From Leifsonia sp052114085 (GTDB lineage Bacteria; Actinomycetota; Actinomycetes; Actinomycetales; Microbacteriaceae), in the NCBI RefSeq assembly GCF_052114085.1, contig NZ_JBFREB010000001.1, forward strand, positions 1,922,001 through 1,986,000: 64,000 nucleotides of DNA. Direction: 5' to 3'. The position numbers and the translations under genes were made by a program. Positions 42,609-48,526 of this stretch are shown one piece after another. The stretch's first letter is position 1. Each line of letters opens with the position of its first letter. Below the pieces are notes generated by a model that was given only the letters and a program-made list of their open reading frames with translations, ran no database searches and was not told where the DNA came from.

Positions 42609-44271
42609 TCAGGATCTCCCTGTCAACTAGCTCGTAATCGCGCACGTCAATGCCGTACGCCTTCCCGGCGGCAAGCGTAGCTGCATCGACATCGCGTGCC
42701 CGGAATGCCGCTCGGAGGCTCTCGGCGACTGGTCCCGCGAGATCTTCCTGCCTTGGGACGCGGATTCGCTTCAGGTACTGCGCTTGGAACCGCAATGTCC
42801 CGCCGCGCATCCGCACGCAATAGGCCTCGATGAACGCTTGCGCGATGCGCGAAAGAAGAATGCCCCCAAGCACTTCCATGTCCCAGGTGTCAGAAACGAC
42901 GTAGTACAGGTTGTGGTGCGGGTAGTATCCACCCGGCTCGAGCACGGGATGGATCGTCGCCTTCATGTCTTGGAGCAGGAGCTTCGGCCTGTCAGCGAGG
43001 CCGGGATACGCCTTGTCGATGGTCCGATACCAGGTGGCCGGCGATCGCATTGCGATGTGTCGTTTCCGAAGAGCCGGGTGACCTTCCAGATATGCAGCGA
43101 GGCGCGGGTAGTCCGCCAGAGACACGAGGGACCCGTCATCGTGCCATGGATTGACGAGATAGTTCCCCTGCCAGTCGAAGGTCCCTGACATGAGGTCTCT
43201 TCGCATCGCAAGGGGCATCATACGGTCGGATTCGGCGACCGAAGAATCCTTCGTTACATAGACCTTGTCCGCGCCTGTTGCGATCCCGATTGAGACTCGT
43301 GTCTGAGTTGCATCCGGGTCATGCAACGGGGGGAAACGCTCGTTCAGCAGCTCGATGAGAGAGAGACGCGCAGGGGAACCCGTAGGCCACAACTCGCTGC
43401 CCTCGAACCAGTGTGGGAGACGATGTGCCGATACCCCATCCGCACTGAACTCATCGTTCGCTTCCGCTGTTGCCCAGGTCACAAGTGCGGCAGCGGCCTG
43501 GGGTCCAAAAACGCTTGTCGTGTCAGCCGCGATCGCCTTGCCCTGTGGGCGATTTGAGATGACAGTGATCGCAGGATAGGCGGACACCTCGGCCTCGAAT
43601 GCGTCCACATCGTGCATTGACCAGACGTGGTCGACGGAATACCGCGCGGCTACGAGCCGTCTAAGCTCAGCGCCGTACTGGTTGCGCATCCACCTATCTG
43701 CACAAATGAAACCTACTTTTCCGCCCGGAGTAAGCATGGCCAGCGAGCGCTCAAAGAATCCAACGTAGATGTCGCCTCGACCTCGCATCGTGGTCCACGA
43801 CGCTCGGTAGGCCGCTGCCGTATCTGCAGACAGATCGTCATAGCGGATGTACGGCGGGTTGCCCACGACTACATCTGCCGCTCGCGCATCCACCTCGTCG
43901 AGAAGAAAGTCAGCGTGTCGAACCCACGACGAGGACAGTCGGACCGCGTCGGCTGAATCTACTCCCGCGGCCTCCAAGATCTGCTCGCACATCTGACGAC
44001 TCACGATGACGTGCTGCTCCTGCAAATCGTATGCACGGATCGCATCATCTAATTCTTCTAGCCGTCGTCCGTGCTCGCGAGCGCTTGCGACGAGGCGTTC
44101 TACGGCCGGACCGAGGAACGCTCCCGACCCGCACGACGGTTCCAGCAGCCTGAGGCTGACAAGGTCGGCATCGGCGCGATATCCCACAAGGTCGAGCAGC
44201 GTCTCCACTACCCAGCTACGAGTAAAGATCTCGCCGTAATTGACCGGAACAATCTGTTCTAAGAGCACCAT
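42598..44271 (-). CDS. Adenine-specific DNA methyltransferase of the PaeR7I-like system
   Basis: 557 residues. The SAM-binding motif LEPSCGSGAFLGP is at residues 43-55 and the catalytic NPPY at 138-141 (VVGNPPYIRYDD), the gamma-type N6-adenine order. The C-terminal 350 residues form the target-recognition part (RRDLMSGTFDWQGNYLVNPWHDD, YYPHHNLYYVV). Length matches M.PaeR7I-type enzymes. It precedes the endonuclease gene, an order that lets methylation come first. Two spaced copies of CGGGTGCAC lie upstream. Confidence 0.9.
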   Translation of the reverse strand: MVLLEQIVPVNYGEIFTRSWVVETLLDLVGYRADADLVSLRLLEPSCGSGAFLGPAVERLVASAREHGRRLEELDDAIRAYDLQEQHVIVSRQMCEQILEAAGVDSADAVRLSSSWVRHADFLLDEVDARAADVVVGNPPYIRYDDLSADTAAAYRASWTTMRGRGDIYVGFFERSLAMLTPGGKVGFICADRWMRNQYGAELRRLVAARYSVDHVWSMHDVDAFEAEVSAYPAITVISNRPQGKAIAADTTSVFGPQAAAALVTWATAEANDEFSADGVSAHRLPHWFEGSELWPTGSPARLSLIELLNERFPPLHDPDATQTRVSIGIATGADKVYVTKDSSVAESDRMMPLAMRRDLMSGTFDWQGNYLVNPWHDDGSLVSLADYPRLAAYLEGHPALRKRHIAMRSPATWYRTIDKAYPGLADRPKLLLQDMKATIHPVLEPGGYYPHHNLYYVVSDTWDMEVLGGILLSRIAQAFIEAYCVRMRGGTLRFQAQYLKRIRVPRQEDLAGPVAESLRAAFRARDVDAATLAAGKAYGIDVRDYELVDREILNAE

Positions 44272-44296
44272 GCAACCTTACGAGCGACGTCCGACA

Positions 44297-44326
44297 CGGG
44301 TGCACATGACACCCTCGCGGGTGCAC
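44297..44326. promoter_or_regulatory. Spaced direct repeats upstream of the methyltransferase gene
   Basis: CGGGTGCAC at 44297-44305 and again at 44318-44326, exactly 21 bp (two helical turns) apart, with CACCC between forming an inverted repeat with GGGTG. They sit 26-55 bp before the methyltransferase ATG. They look like an operator pair. No controller (C) protein gene is present, so the methyltransferase itself or a host protein would have to bind. Confidence 0.5.
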
Positions 44327-44380
44327 GCATGCGTCCGAAATGGCTCGCAGGTGGCACGCGGTCTGGTTGAAGATCAACTC

Positions 44381-44399
44381 AAACGCAAAAACCCCCGGA
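44381..44399. repeat. Right copy of the 19-bp direct repeat flanking the restriction-modification genes
   Basis: AAACGCAAAAACCCCCGGA, identical to 41487-41505. Here the terminator is degenerate: the right half of the hairpin is TGACCGAGAG instead of a perfect match. TGGTGGGCG follows 17 bases later, as it does after the left copy (15 bases). Confidence 0.75.
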
Positions 44400-44418
44400 T
44401 GACCGAGAGTTCTCTTTG

Positions 44419-44438
44419 GTGGGCGATACTGGGATCGA
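44419..44438. repeat. Attachment-site copy (tRNA-Val 3' fragment)
   Basis: GTGGGCGATACTGGGATCGA, an exact 20-base match to 47947-47966, which is the acceptor stem and T-arm end of the minus-strand tRNA-Val gene. No other part of the tRNA is present here. It is the distal att site created when the island integrated. Confidence 0.82.
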
Positions 44439-44519
44439 CTTAGTACGGGAGATGCCGCCGCAGCCGCGAGATCTCGGCGCTTCCCCCGCTATTCCGCGGA
44501 TCTCGGCGCGCTAAGCTGA

Positions 44520-45107
44520 GTCACGAGTGGACACGATATCCCACGAGTCGCCGCTATCCCCGACCGTTTCAGGGCGCTCGTCTATCTCGCGGCCGAAGCT
44601 GGACTCCGCTATGGCGAGGCGACGGATCTGCGTCGCTCCGATCTCGTCGTCGAAGATGGGCGCGTGCGCGTCACCGTCTCGCACGCCGTCACGCGCACGG
44701 CTGACGGCTTCGTGAGCGGCCCGACGAAGAGCGAGGCGTGCGTGCGCTCGATCCACGTCTATGGCGACGCTGCCGACGCGATCGTGCGCCATCTCGACGC
44801 CCACGTAACCCGCTTCGGCGACCCGCTACTCTTCCCCGCGTCGGATGGTGTGTCGCATCTGTCGCAATCGACCTTCCACACGCCGACGTGGAACGACTCC
44901 CGGACGGCCGCGGGACGCCCGGACATGCCCTTTCACGCTCTCAGGCACTACGCGGGCACCCGATACGCCCGGCACGGCGCCACGCTCGCCGAAACGATGA
45001 GTCGCCTCGGGCACTCGTCGATGACCGTCGCCATGCGCTATCAACACGCGACCGACCGCGACGCCGAGATCGCCGCCCGCATGGCGAAGCGAGACGCGTC
45101 GGCGTAG
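44520..45107 (+). pseudogene. Tyrosine integrase, N-terminally truncated
   Basis: An open frame of 195 codons immediately after a TGA (44517-44519), without a usable start, that reads as the C-terminal catalytic domain of a phage-type tyrosine recombinase. The first catalytic Arg is in AAEAGLRYGEATDL, then TKSEACVRSI, FHALRHYAGTRYARHG (H-x-x-R), LGHSSMTVAMRYQH with the second His and the Tyr nucleophile. The DNA-binding N-terminus is missing. A GTG at 44664 could start a shorter 147-residue product but would lose the first Arg. It lies 80 bp from the att fragment. Confidence 0.82.
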
Positions 45108-45112
45108 CTCGC

Positions 45113-45118
45113 TAGGCT
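45113..45118 (+). promoter_or_regulatory. Candidate -10 box, leaderless arrangement
   Basis: TAGGCT six bases before the GTG at 45125, in the sequence CGCTAGGCTCGCG; a nearly identical site precedes the gene at 46112. The spacing places the transcript start at the start codon. Confidence 0.5.
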
Positions 45119-45124
45119 CGCGCC

Positions 45125-45544
45125 GTGGATCTTCGCGCATGGCTCGTCGTCGCAACAATCGCCGGCTTCCTGATTACCCTTGGGGGGCTCGTCGCCGCAT
45201 GGGTCAGCGCTCGCCGCGAGTACGCGGACGCACAGCGGCGGATAGACAAGATGAAGGAACTCGGCGAGGCCGAGAAGGCTGAGAACGACGCGATAGCGGC
45301 GGATCCGAGCCATCCGCGACGGGCAGTACCTGCTGATCAGCGGAATGCCGAGTGGACGGCAAAGTTCACCGAGCATGATCTCGTGCGCGCGTCCTGGGGC
45401 AACCTTTCGTTCATTGCCGCGTACGAGTCTCGCCGGCTACTGGGGGTAGTGCTCAAGTCGACAGGCCGCGAGTTTGTCGTCGCGGCCTTCGGTCTGCTCA
45501 TTTCGACTGCGGCGAGCGTCGGATCGCTGTTTCTAACGTCCTAA
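45125..45544 (+). CDS. Island membrane protein of unknown function
   Basis: 139 residues from GTG (MDLRAWLVVATIAGFLITLGG). One N-terminal transmembrane helix (about 6-26), a charged coiled-coil-like part (ARREYADAQRRIDKMKELGEAEKAE), and a C-terminal hydrophobic helix (about 115-137, FVVAAFGLLISTAASVGSLF). I do not recognise a family. It is the first complete gene inside the island, after the integrase remnant. A two-helix membrane protein in a prophage-like island could serve defence or exclusion, but nothing here proves it. Confidence 0.7.
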   Translation: MDLRAWLVVATIAGFLITLGGLVAAWVSARREYADAQRRIDKMKELGEAEKAENDAIAADPSHPRRAVPADQRNAEWTAKFTEHDLVRASWGNLSFIAAYESRRLLGVVLKSTGREFVVAAFGLLISTAASVGSLFLTS

Positions 45545-45602
45545 GTGCCGCGATCCCGTTAAGCTGAGCACGCCCCCCGAAAGGCTTTGAGAGGGGTGCC
45601 CT

Positions 45603-46076
45603 ATGGGCAGAGAGAGCGAGCTCATCGCGATTCGCGTTCTACGTGAGCAGGGATGGGCGTATGGCGCGTGGCGTCAGCGCTTGAGCTATCGGGAGATGGC
45701 TCGCCGGTCGAAGCTTGCCGCTGACGACGGCGGCCTCGGCTATGGCTTGAGCGAGCACCTGATCAAGCAACGGCTCGACGGCTACCGCGAGCGCATGCGG
45801 CCGTATCTGGAGGCGAACGCCGTGACGGCGCGAGAGCGACAGATCGCCGAGCTCGACGAGCTCTCCCGCCTGGCTCAAGCTGCACTCGCGAAGGCTGCGG
45901 CCGGCTGACGGATCGACAAAGACGCTGCGCGACTCATGCTCGACGTTCACGCCCGCGAGGCGCGCCTTCTCGGGCTCGACGCCCCGACGACCGTCGTGGC
46001 CGATGTGCGGACGCACGACGCGCTCAACGAAGAGCTCGACGCGATGCTCGCGAGGATCACGGCCGGGCGTAGCTAA
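45603..46076 (+). pseudogene. Phage terminase small-subunit-like gene with an in-frame stop
   Basis: Codons 1-101 read MGRESELIAIRVLREQGWAY and on, with a helix-turn-helix-like N-terminus and the LEANAVTARERQIAELDELSRLA helix. A TGA at 45906-45908 interrupts, but the same frame continues for 55 codons to TAA at 46074-46076 with REARLLGLDAPTTV, the typical end of small terminase subunits (RRAKLLGLDAP-like). So a single nonsense codon splits one gene. Whether the 101-residue product works is unknown. It starts 58 bp after the membrane-protein gene. Confidence 0.65.
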
Positions 46077-46099
46077 CCCACCCCTCGAAACCGCGCCGC

Positions 46100-46105
46100 T
46101 AGGCT
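46100..46105 (+). promoter_or_regulatory. Candidate -10 box, leaderless arrangement
   Basis: TAGGCT six bases before the ATG at 46112, in CGCTAGGCTCGCGGC. It repeats the site at 45113-45118 almost letter for letter. Confidence 0.5.
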
Positions 46106-46111
46106 CGCGGC

Positions 46112-46816
46112 ATGGTGGATATCGTCAGCGTCGTCAATGCGGTCGTCGAGTGGCTCAAGGGCCTCGCTGTCGCCTTGGCGCCATACGCGAACGTCATCGC
46201 GGCGTTCGCGGCGGTCGTCACAGCCATCATTGCCGTGATCGCGCTTGGGAGCACCGCGAACGATAGCCGTGAACGGAGCCGTCCGCTCGTGTTCGCAATG
46301 TTCCGACAAGCCGAACACAGCGACACCTCATTCGAGCTTGTTGTGCGGAACTACGGGGCGTCCGCCGCGCGGGAGTTGTCCGTCACATTCGATCCACCGC
46401 TTAGCGCGGAAGATCGTCAAGAAACGCGGACGGATTTCGTGGCGCGGCGTTATGACCGAACGATCCCCCTCTTGCCTCCCGGTAGTGAGCTTTCCAACAC
46501 ATGGTGGGGCGGCAGGGTTGCGGCGGGCGGAAACGAGCTCGTGAATGGATTGAATACTCCTGACGAAGTCACTGTCAGCGTCCGCTACAAAGGCAATCGC
46601 ATTCGCTACTACTCCGACCAATTCGCGCTATCCGCTGACACGATGAAGCTGACGACTTACTCGGTGTCGAGCACGTCAATGCGCGGAAGGATGAAGACGA
46701 TCGCGGAATCGCTTACGTCGCTCGCAACTCAGACGAAGGGCATCAACGGCCTGATCTACGACATCGGTCGGCGTCTGGTGCCCGATGATGAAGAAGACGA
46801 CCCCGCGAACATGTAG
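46112..46816 (+). CDS. Island membrane-anchored protein of unknown function
   Basis: 234 residues. An N-terminal transmembrane helix (about 20-45, VALAPYANVIAAFAAVVTAIIAVIAL) precedes a beta-rich soluble domain (SFELVVRNYGASAARELSVTFDPPL... WWGGRVAAGGNELVNGL... VSVRYKGNRIRYYSDQF) and an acidic tail. The N-terminal helix followed by an Ig-like VRN-Y-G-S-A pattern resembles unnamed actinobacterial proteins. It appears leaderless (TAGGCT 6 bases before ATG). Function unknown; location in the island suggests an accessory role. Confidence 0.72.
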   Translation: MVDIVSVVNAVVEWLKGLAVALAPYANVIAAFAAVVTAIIAVIALGSTANDSRERSRPLVFAMFRQAEHSDTSFELVVRNYGASAARELSVTFDPPLSAEDRQETRTDFVARRYDRTIPLLPPGSELSNTWWGGRVAAGGNELVNGLNTPDEVTVSVRYKGNRIRYYSDQFALSADTMKLTTYSVSSTSMRGRMKTIAESLTSLATQTKGINGLIYDIGRRLVPDDEEDDPANM

Positions 46817-47049
46817 CTTGCGAGCCTTCTTCGCCCACTTCTTGCGATCCTGCTCGCCGATCTCGGCGCGGAAGATAAGCGCTTCGACGATCTCGTCGTG
46901 GTCGGGGAGCACGCGCGGCGGTATCTGACCGATGCGGAAGGGCGGCGGTCGGGATCATCGTCGCTGCGCCGTCGACCAGATCGAGCAAATCGCCATAGTA
47001 CTTGAGCGCGCGCTCGATCGTTAGCTCTGTGAGGTCGCGCGCCCTGCAA
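46817..47049 (-). pseudogene. Frameshifted island gene (minus strand), ends approximate
   Basis: Two overlapping minus-strand frames join into one protein-like reading: RDLTELTIERALKYYGDLLDLVDGAA...PHR in one frame, then RVLPDHDEIVEALIFRAEIGEQDRKKWAKKARK in another, with the shift near 46938. The joined text is helical, well balanced in charge and follows gene-like codon use. The second frame stays open to 46676, into the convergent membrane-protein gene. I infer a phage structural or packaging gene broken by a frameshift. Confidence 0.5.
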
Positions 47050-47052
47050 CGT

Positions 47053-47314
47053 TTACGAGAGCCGCCCGAGCTTGAAAAGGAGGTCCGCGAGCTCGCTCTC
47101 GGCAGCCCCGACGAACCGCAAGTGCTCACGTGCGAAGTGCTCGTCGCGCGCGACCCGGGCACGCCATCGCCCGGCCTCGGCGGCGAGATACGCGAGCGGG
47201 GAAGGTCCGCACGCGCTTGTCGGCGGCGGTCGTGCGCGGCTTATTCCAGCGCGCCCGGGCAACCTCGGCGAAGTGCGCTGAGCGCTCGGGACCGGATGCA
47301 GGGATCGGACTCAT
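47053..47314 (-). pseudogene. Frameshifted gene following the HTH gene
   Basis: The ATG (47312-47314) overlaps the HTH stop in ATGA. The first frame reads MSPIPASGPERSAHFAEVARARW...DKRVRTFP and then loses sense; near 47195 a different frame continues LAYLAAEAGRWRARVARDEHFAREHLRFVGAAESELADLLFKLGRLS and stops at 47053. The join makes one plausible helical phage protein. A one-base indel is the simplest explanation. Confidence 0.55.
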
Positions 47315-47508
47315 CGATCGGCCCTCGCGACTGTGAGCGGGCGACCGGCGGACGCGAGCGACGCGGCGTCGATGCGGATGAGACGCGGGCCGATGCGTAC
47401 GGCCTTGAGGGTGCCGTCAGAGATGCCACGGCGGATTGTCTTCGTTGAGACGCCCAGACGAGCGGCGGGTTCGTCTATCGAGACGAGAGGTTCGGAGCGA
47501 GTGTCCAT
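47311..47508 (-). CDS. Excisionase-like helix-turn-helix protein
   Basis: 65 residues. LVSIDEPAARLGVSTKTIRRGISDGTLKAVRIGPRLIRID is a MerR/excisionase-type winged HTH (two parts of fewer than 20 residues each are characteristic: EPAARLGVSTKTIRR and GTLKAVRIGPRLIRI). Such proteins direct integrase-mediated excision. It is the first gene of a minus-strand set at the tRNA end of the island, and the stop overlaps the next start. Confidence 0.78.
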   Translation of the reverse strand: MDTRSEPLVSIDEPAARLGVSTKTIRRGISDGTLKAVRIGPRLIRIDAASLASAGRPLTVARADR

Positions 47509-47589
47509 TTGTCAGCCCTACAGATTCCGTTGGATCCGACCGCCCCCGCGGTGCGGCGGGCGGACTAGCTGACGAGTGAAGATTAACAT

Positions 47590-47621
47590 GCATCCCGCTC
47601 GTCGATACAACTACGGGATGC
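47590..47621. repeat. 8-bp inverted repeat
   Basis: GCATCCCG at 47590-47597 and CGGGATGC at 47614-47621, 16 bp apart, about 85-110 bp upstream of the excisionase-like start. It could be an operator. The gap 47509-47947 (439 bp) has no convincing gene; it holds this repeat, the cluster at 47688-47776 and the tRNA terminator. Confidence 0.5.
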
Positions 47622-47687
47622 GGCGTGTCGGATCGAGTCCTTTACGACGTTGCGCCGTAACGATCATGACGCGTGCCGAACGTCACT

Positions 47688-47776
47688 TGTTCCGTGTTCC
47701 GGGCTAAAGACCCGGAAACATCGGGAACAGATTGTGACCCTGTTCCGGGAACATGGCGGGAACGTTCCGGGAACAG
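47688..47776. repeat. Cluster of TGTTCC/GGAACA repeats
   Basis: TGTTCC or its complement occurs repeatedly: TGTTCCGGG (47695), CCCGGAAACA (47711), GGGAACAG (47724), TGTTCCGGGAACA (47741-47753), GGGAAC (47758) and GTTCCGGGAACAG (47764-47776). The two near-palindromes and the phased half-sites look like binding sites for a regulator or like iterons. They lie between the excisionase-like gene and the tRNA end, where an element's control or replication region would be. Confidence 0.65.
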
Positions 47777-47917
47777 ATAGAGAGTGAAGACTGGGCGTCG
47801 TCGCGAGCTACACGCATCGGCGCATACCTCGCGCACAAGCCGGTCACGTCGCGAGGGGGGGCGTCGGCGACCGCCGTCGCAAGCGGTCGCTCTCCCACGA
47901 CCGTCGCCCGGGCATGA

Positions 47918-47941
47918 GAAAACCCCGGCGGACCGGGGCTA
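47918..47941 (-). terminator. Terminator after tRNA-Val(GAC)
   Basis: On the minus strand AGCCCCGGT pairs with CCGGGGTT around a short loop, followed by TTTTCTC. It lies 7 bases after the tRNA end and so ends the minus-strand tRNA transcript. Confidence 0.7.
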
Positions 47942-47946
47942 TTTCT

Positions 47947-47966
47947 GTGGGCGATACTGGGATCGA
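47947..47966. repeat. Attachment-site copy at the tRNA-Val 3' end
   Basis: The same 20 bases as at 44419-44438, here part of the acceptor stem and T arm of the intact tRNA-Val(GAC). Integration kept the tRNA whole, as normal for tRNA-targeting tyrosine integrases. Confidence 0.8.
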
Positions 47967-48019
47967 ACCAGTGACCTCTTCCGTGTCAGGGAAGCGCGCT
48001 ACCGCTGCGCCAATCGCCC
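47948..48019 (-). tRNA. tRNA-Val (anticodon GAC)
   Basis: On the minus strand the 7-bp acceptor GGGCGAT pairs with ATCGCCC; D stem GCGC/GCGC; anticodon stem CTTCC/GGAAG around CTGACAC (anticodon GAC); T stem ACTGG/CCAGT around TTCGATC; discriminator A. All four stems pair perfectly. CCA is not encoded. It is the integration site of the adjacent island. Confidence 0.95.
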
Positions 48020-48045
48020 GAGCCTGAACGCGAAGCTCAGGATCG

Positions 48046-48116
48046 AGGTGGATACGGGATTCGAACCCGTGTATACGGCTTTGCAGGCCGCTGCCTCGCC
48101 TCTCGGCCAATCCACC
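48046..48116 (-). tRNA. tRNA-Cys (anticodon GCA)
   Basis: On the minus strand acceptor GGTGGAT/ATCCACC, anticodon loop CTGCAAA (GCA) in stem GCGGC/GCCGT, T loop TTCGAAT in stem ACGGG/CCCGT, discriminator U as expected for tRNA-Cys. 26 bp from tRNA-Val(GAC), probably cotranscribed. Confidence 0.95.
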
Positions 48117-48181
48117 GAACGCCACAACACGGAAAACCGTACCGTACCTGAGAGACCCGATCCGAAGACCGGGCCGACTCG

Positions 48182-48254
48182 AGCGGATGACGAGACTCGA
48201 ACTCGCGACCCTCACCTTGGCAAGGTGATGCGCTACCAACTGCGCTACATCCGC
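48182..48254 (-). tRNA. tRNA-Gly (anticodon GCC)
   Basis: On the minus strand acceptor GCGGATG/CATCCGC, anticodon loop TTGCCAA (GCC) in stem TCACC/GGTGA, T loop TTCGAGT in stem CGCGAG-like with CTCGTC-side pairing, discriminator U. It is first in the minus-strand tRNA-Gly, Cys, Val series; the 65-bp gap to tRNA-Cys shows nothing else. Confidence 0.95.
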
Positions 48255-48288
48255 ATTTCGTTCCGCAGTTTCCTGCGGCACTTGAAAG

Positions 48289-48317
48289 ACTCTAGCCGAT
48301 CCATACGCGCAAGACAA
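48289..48317 (-). promoter_or_regulatory. Promoter of the tRNA-Gly-Cys-Val series
   Basis: On the minus strand TTGTCT (48312-48317) and TAGAGT (48289-48294) are exactly 17 bp apart, 34 bp before the tRNA-Gly 5' end. A small CCGCAG/CTGCGG hairpin (48263-48278) lies in the leader. Confidence 0.6.
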
Positions 48318-48388
48318 AACCGATGACGCCTGTCGGGTGTGTCGGTCGACGGGGTCGCGTCGATGTGCGTCGCGGGCCCGGAGTCGGC

Positions 48389-48394
48389 TAGTAT
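48389..48394 (+). promoter_or_regulatory. Candidate -10 box of tRNA-Val(CAC)
   Basis: TAGTAT, 5/6 to consensus, 18 bp before the tRNA 5' end. The -35 region is GC-rich and not recognisable. Confidence 0.5.
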
Positions 48395-48412
48395 CGAATC
48401 TCGCAAGCACGA

Positions 48413-48485
48413 GGGCGATTGGCGCAGTTGGTAGCGCGCTTCCTTCACACGGAAGAGGTCATCAGTTCGAGTCTGGTATCGCCCA
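48413..48485 (+). tRNA. tRNA-Val (anticodon CAC)
   Basis: Acceptor GGGCGAT/ATCGCCC, anticodon stem CTTCC/GGAAG around TTCACAC (CAC), T stem CATCAG-side pairing with CTGGT around TTCGAGT, discriminator A. The 5' half is nearly identical to the minus-strand tRNA-Val(GAC), pointing to duplication of one tRNA-Val gene. Divergent from the other three tRNAs. Confidence 0.94.
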
Positions 48486-48493
48486 CCCCAGAG

Positions 48494-48520
48494 AAACCCC
48501 CGGTTATCCGGGGGTTTTTT
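48494..48520 (+). terminator. Terminator after tRNA-Val(CAC)
   Basis: AAACCCCCGG pairs with CCGGGGGTTT around TTAT, followed by a T run (TTTTTT in total). Nearly symmetric, so it can also end the convergent lipoprotein transcript that stops at 48527. Confidence 0.85.
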
Positions 48521-48526
48521 GTATGA

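Larger units (their letters stand above)
44419..47966. mobile_element. Decayed integrative element next to tRNA-Val(GAC)
   Basis: A segment bounded by a 20-bp copy of the tRNA-Val 3' end (44419-44438) and the same 20 bp in the intact tRNA gene (47947-47966). Inside are a truncated tyrosine integrase, two unknown membrane-protein genes, a terminase-small-subunit-like gene with a nonsense codon, frameshifted minus-strand genes, an excisionase-like HTH gene and a cluster of GTTCC/GGAAC repeats. This is the structure of an old tRNA-targeted prophage-like island. Internal decay means it is probably no longer mobile on its own. Confidence 0.75.

Noticed and set aside
44419..44438. A second tRNA-Val gene
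   Set aside because: Only the last 20 bases of the tRNA are present; there are no D or anticodon arms, so it is an attachment-site copy.
44664..45107. Integrase fragment as an intact short gene from the GTG at 44664
   Set aside because: That start would drop the first catalytic arginine, which is still encoded just upstream; a truncated gene fits better.
47688..47776. CRISPR array
   Set aside because: The repeats are short palindromic half-sites without constant-length repeats or spacers, and no cas genes are near. No CRISPR array was seen elsewhere in the window.
47688..47776. LexA/SOS boxes
   Set aside because: The actinobacterial SOS box is CGAAC-N4-GTTCG; the elements here are TGTTCC-N-GGAACA with the opposite half-site order.
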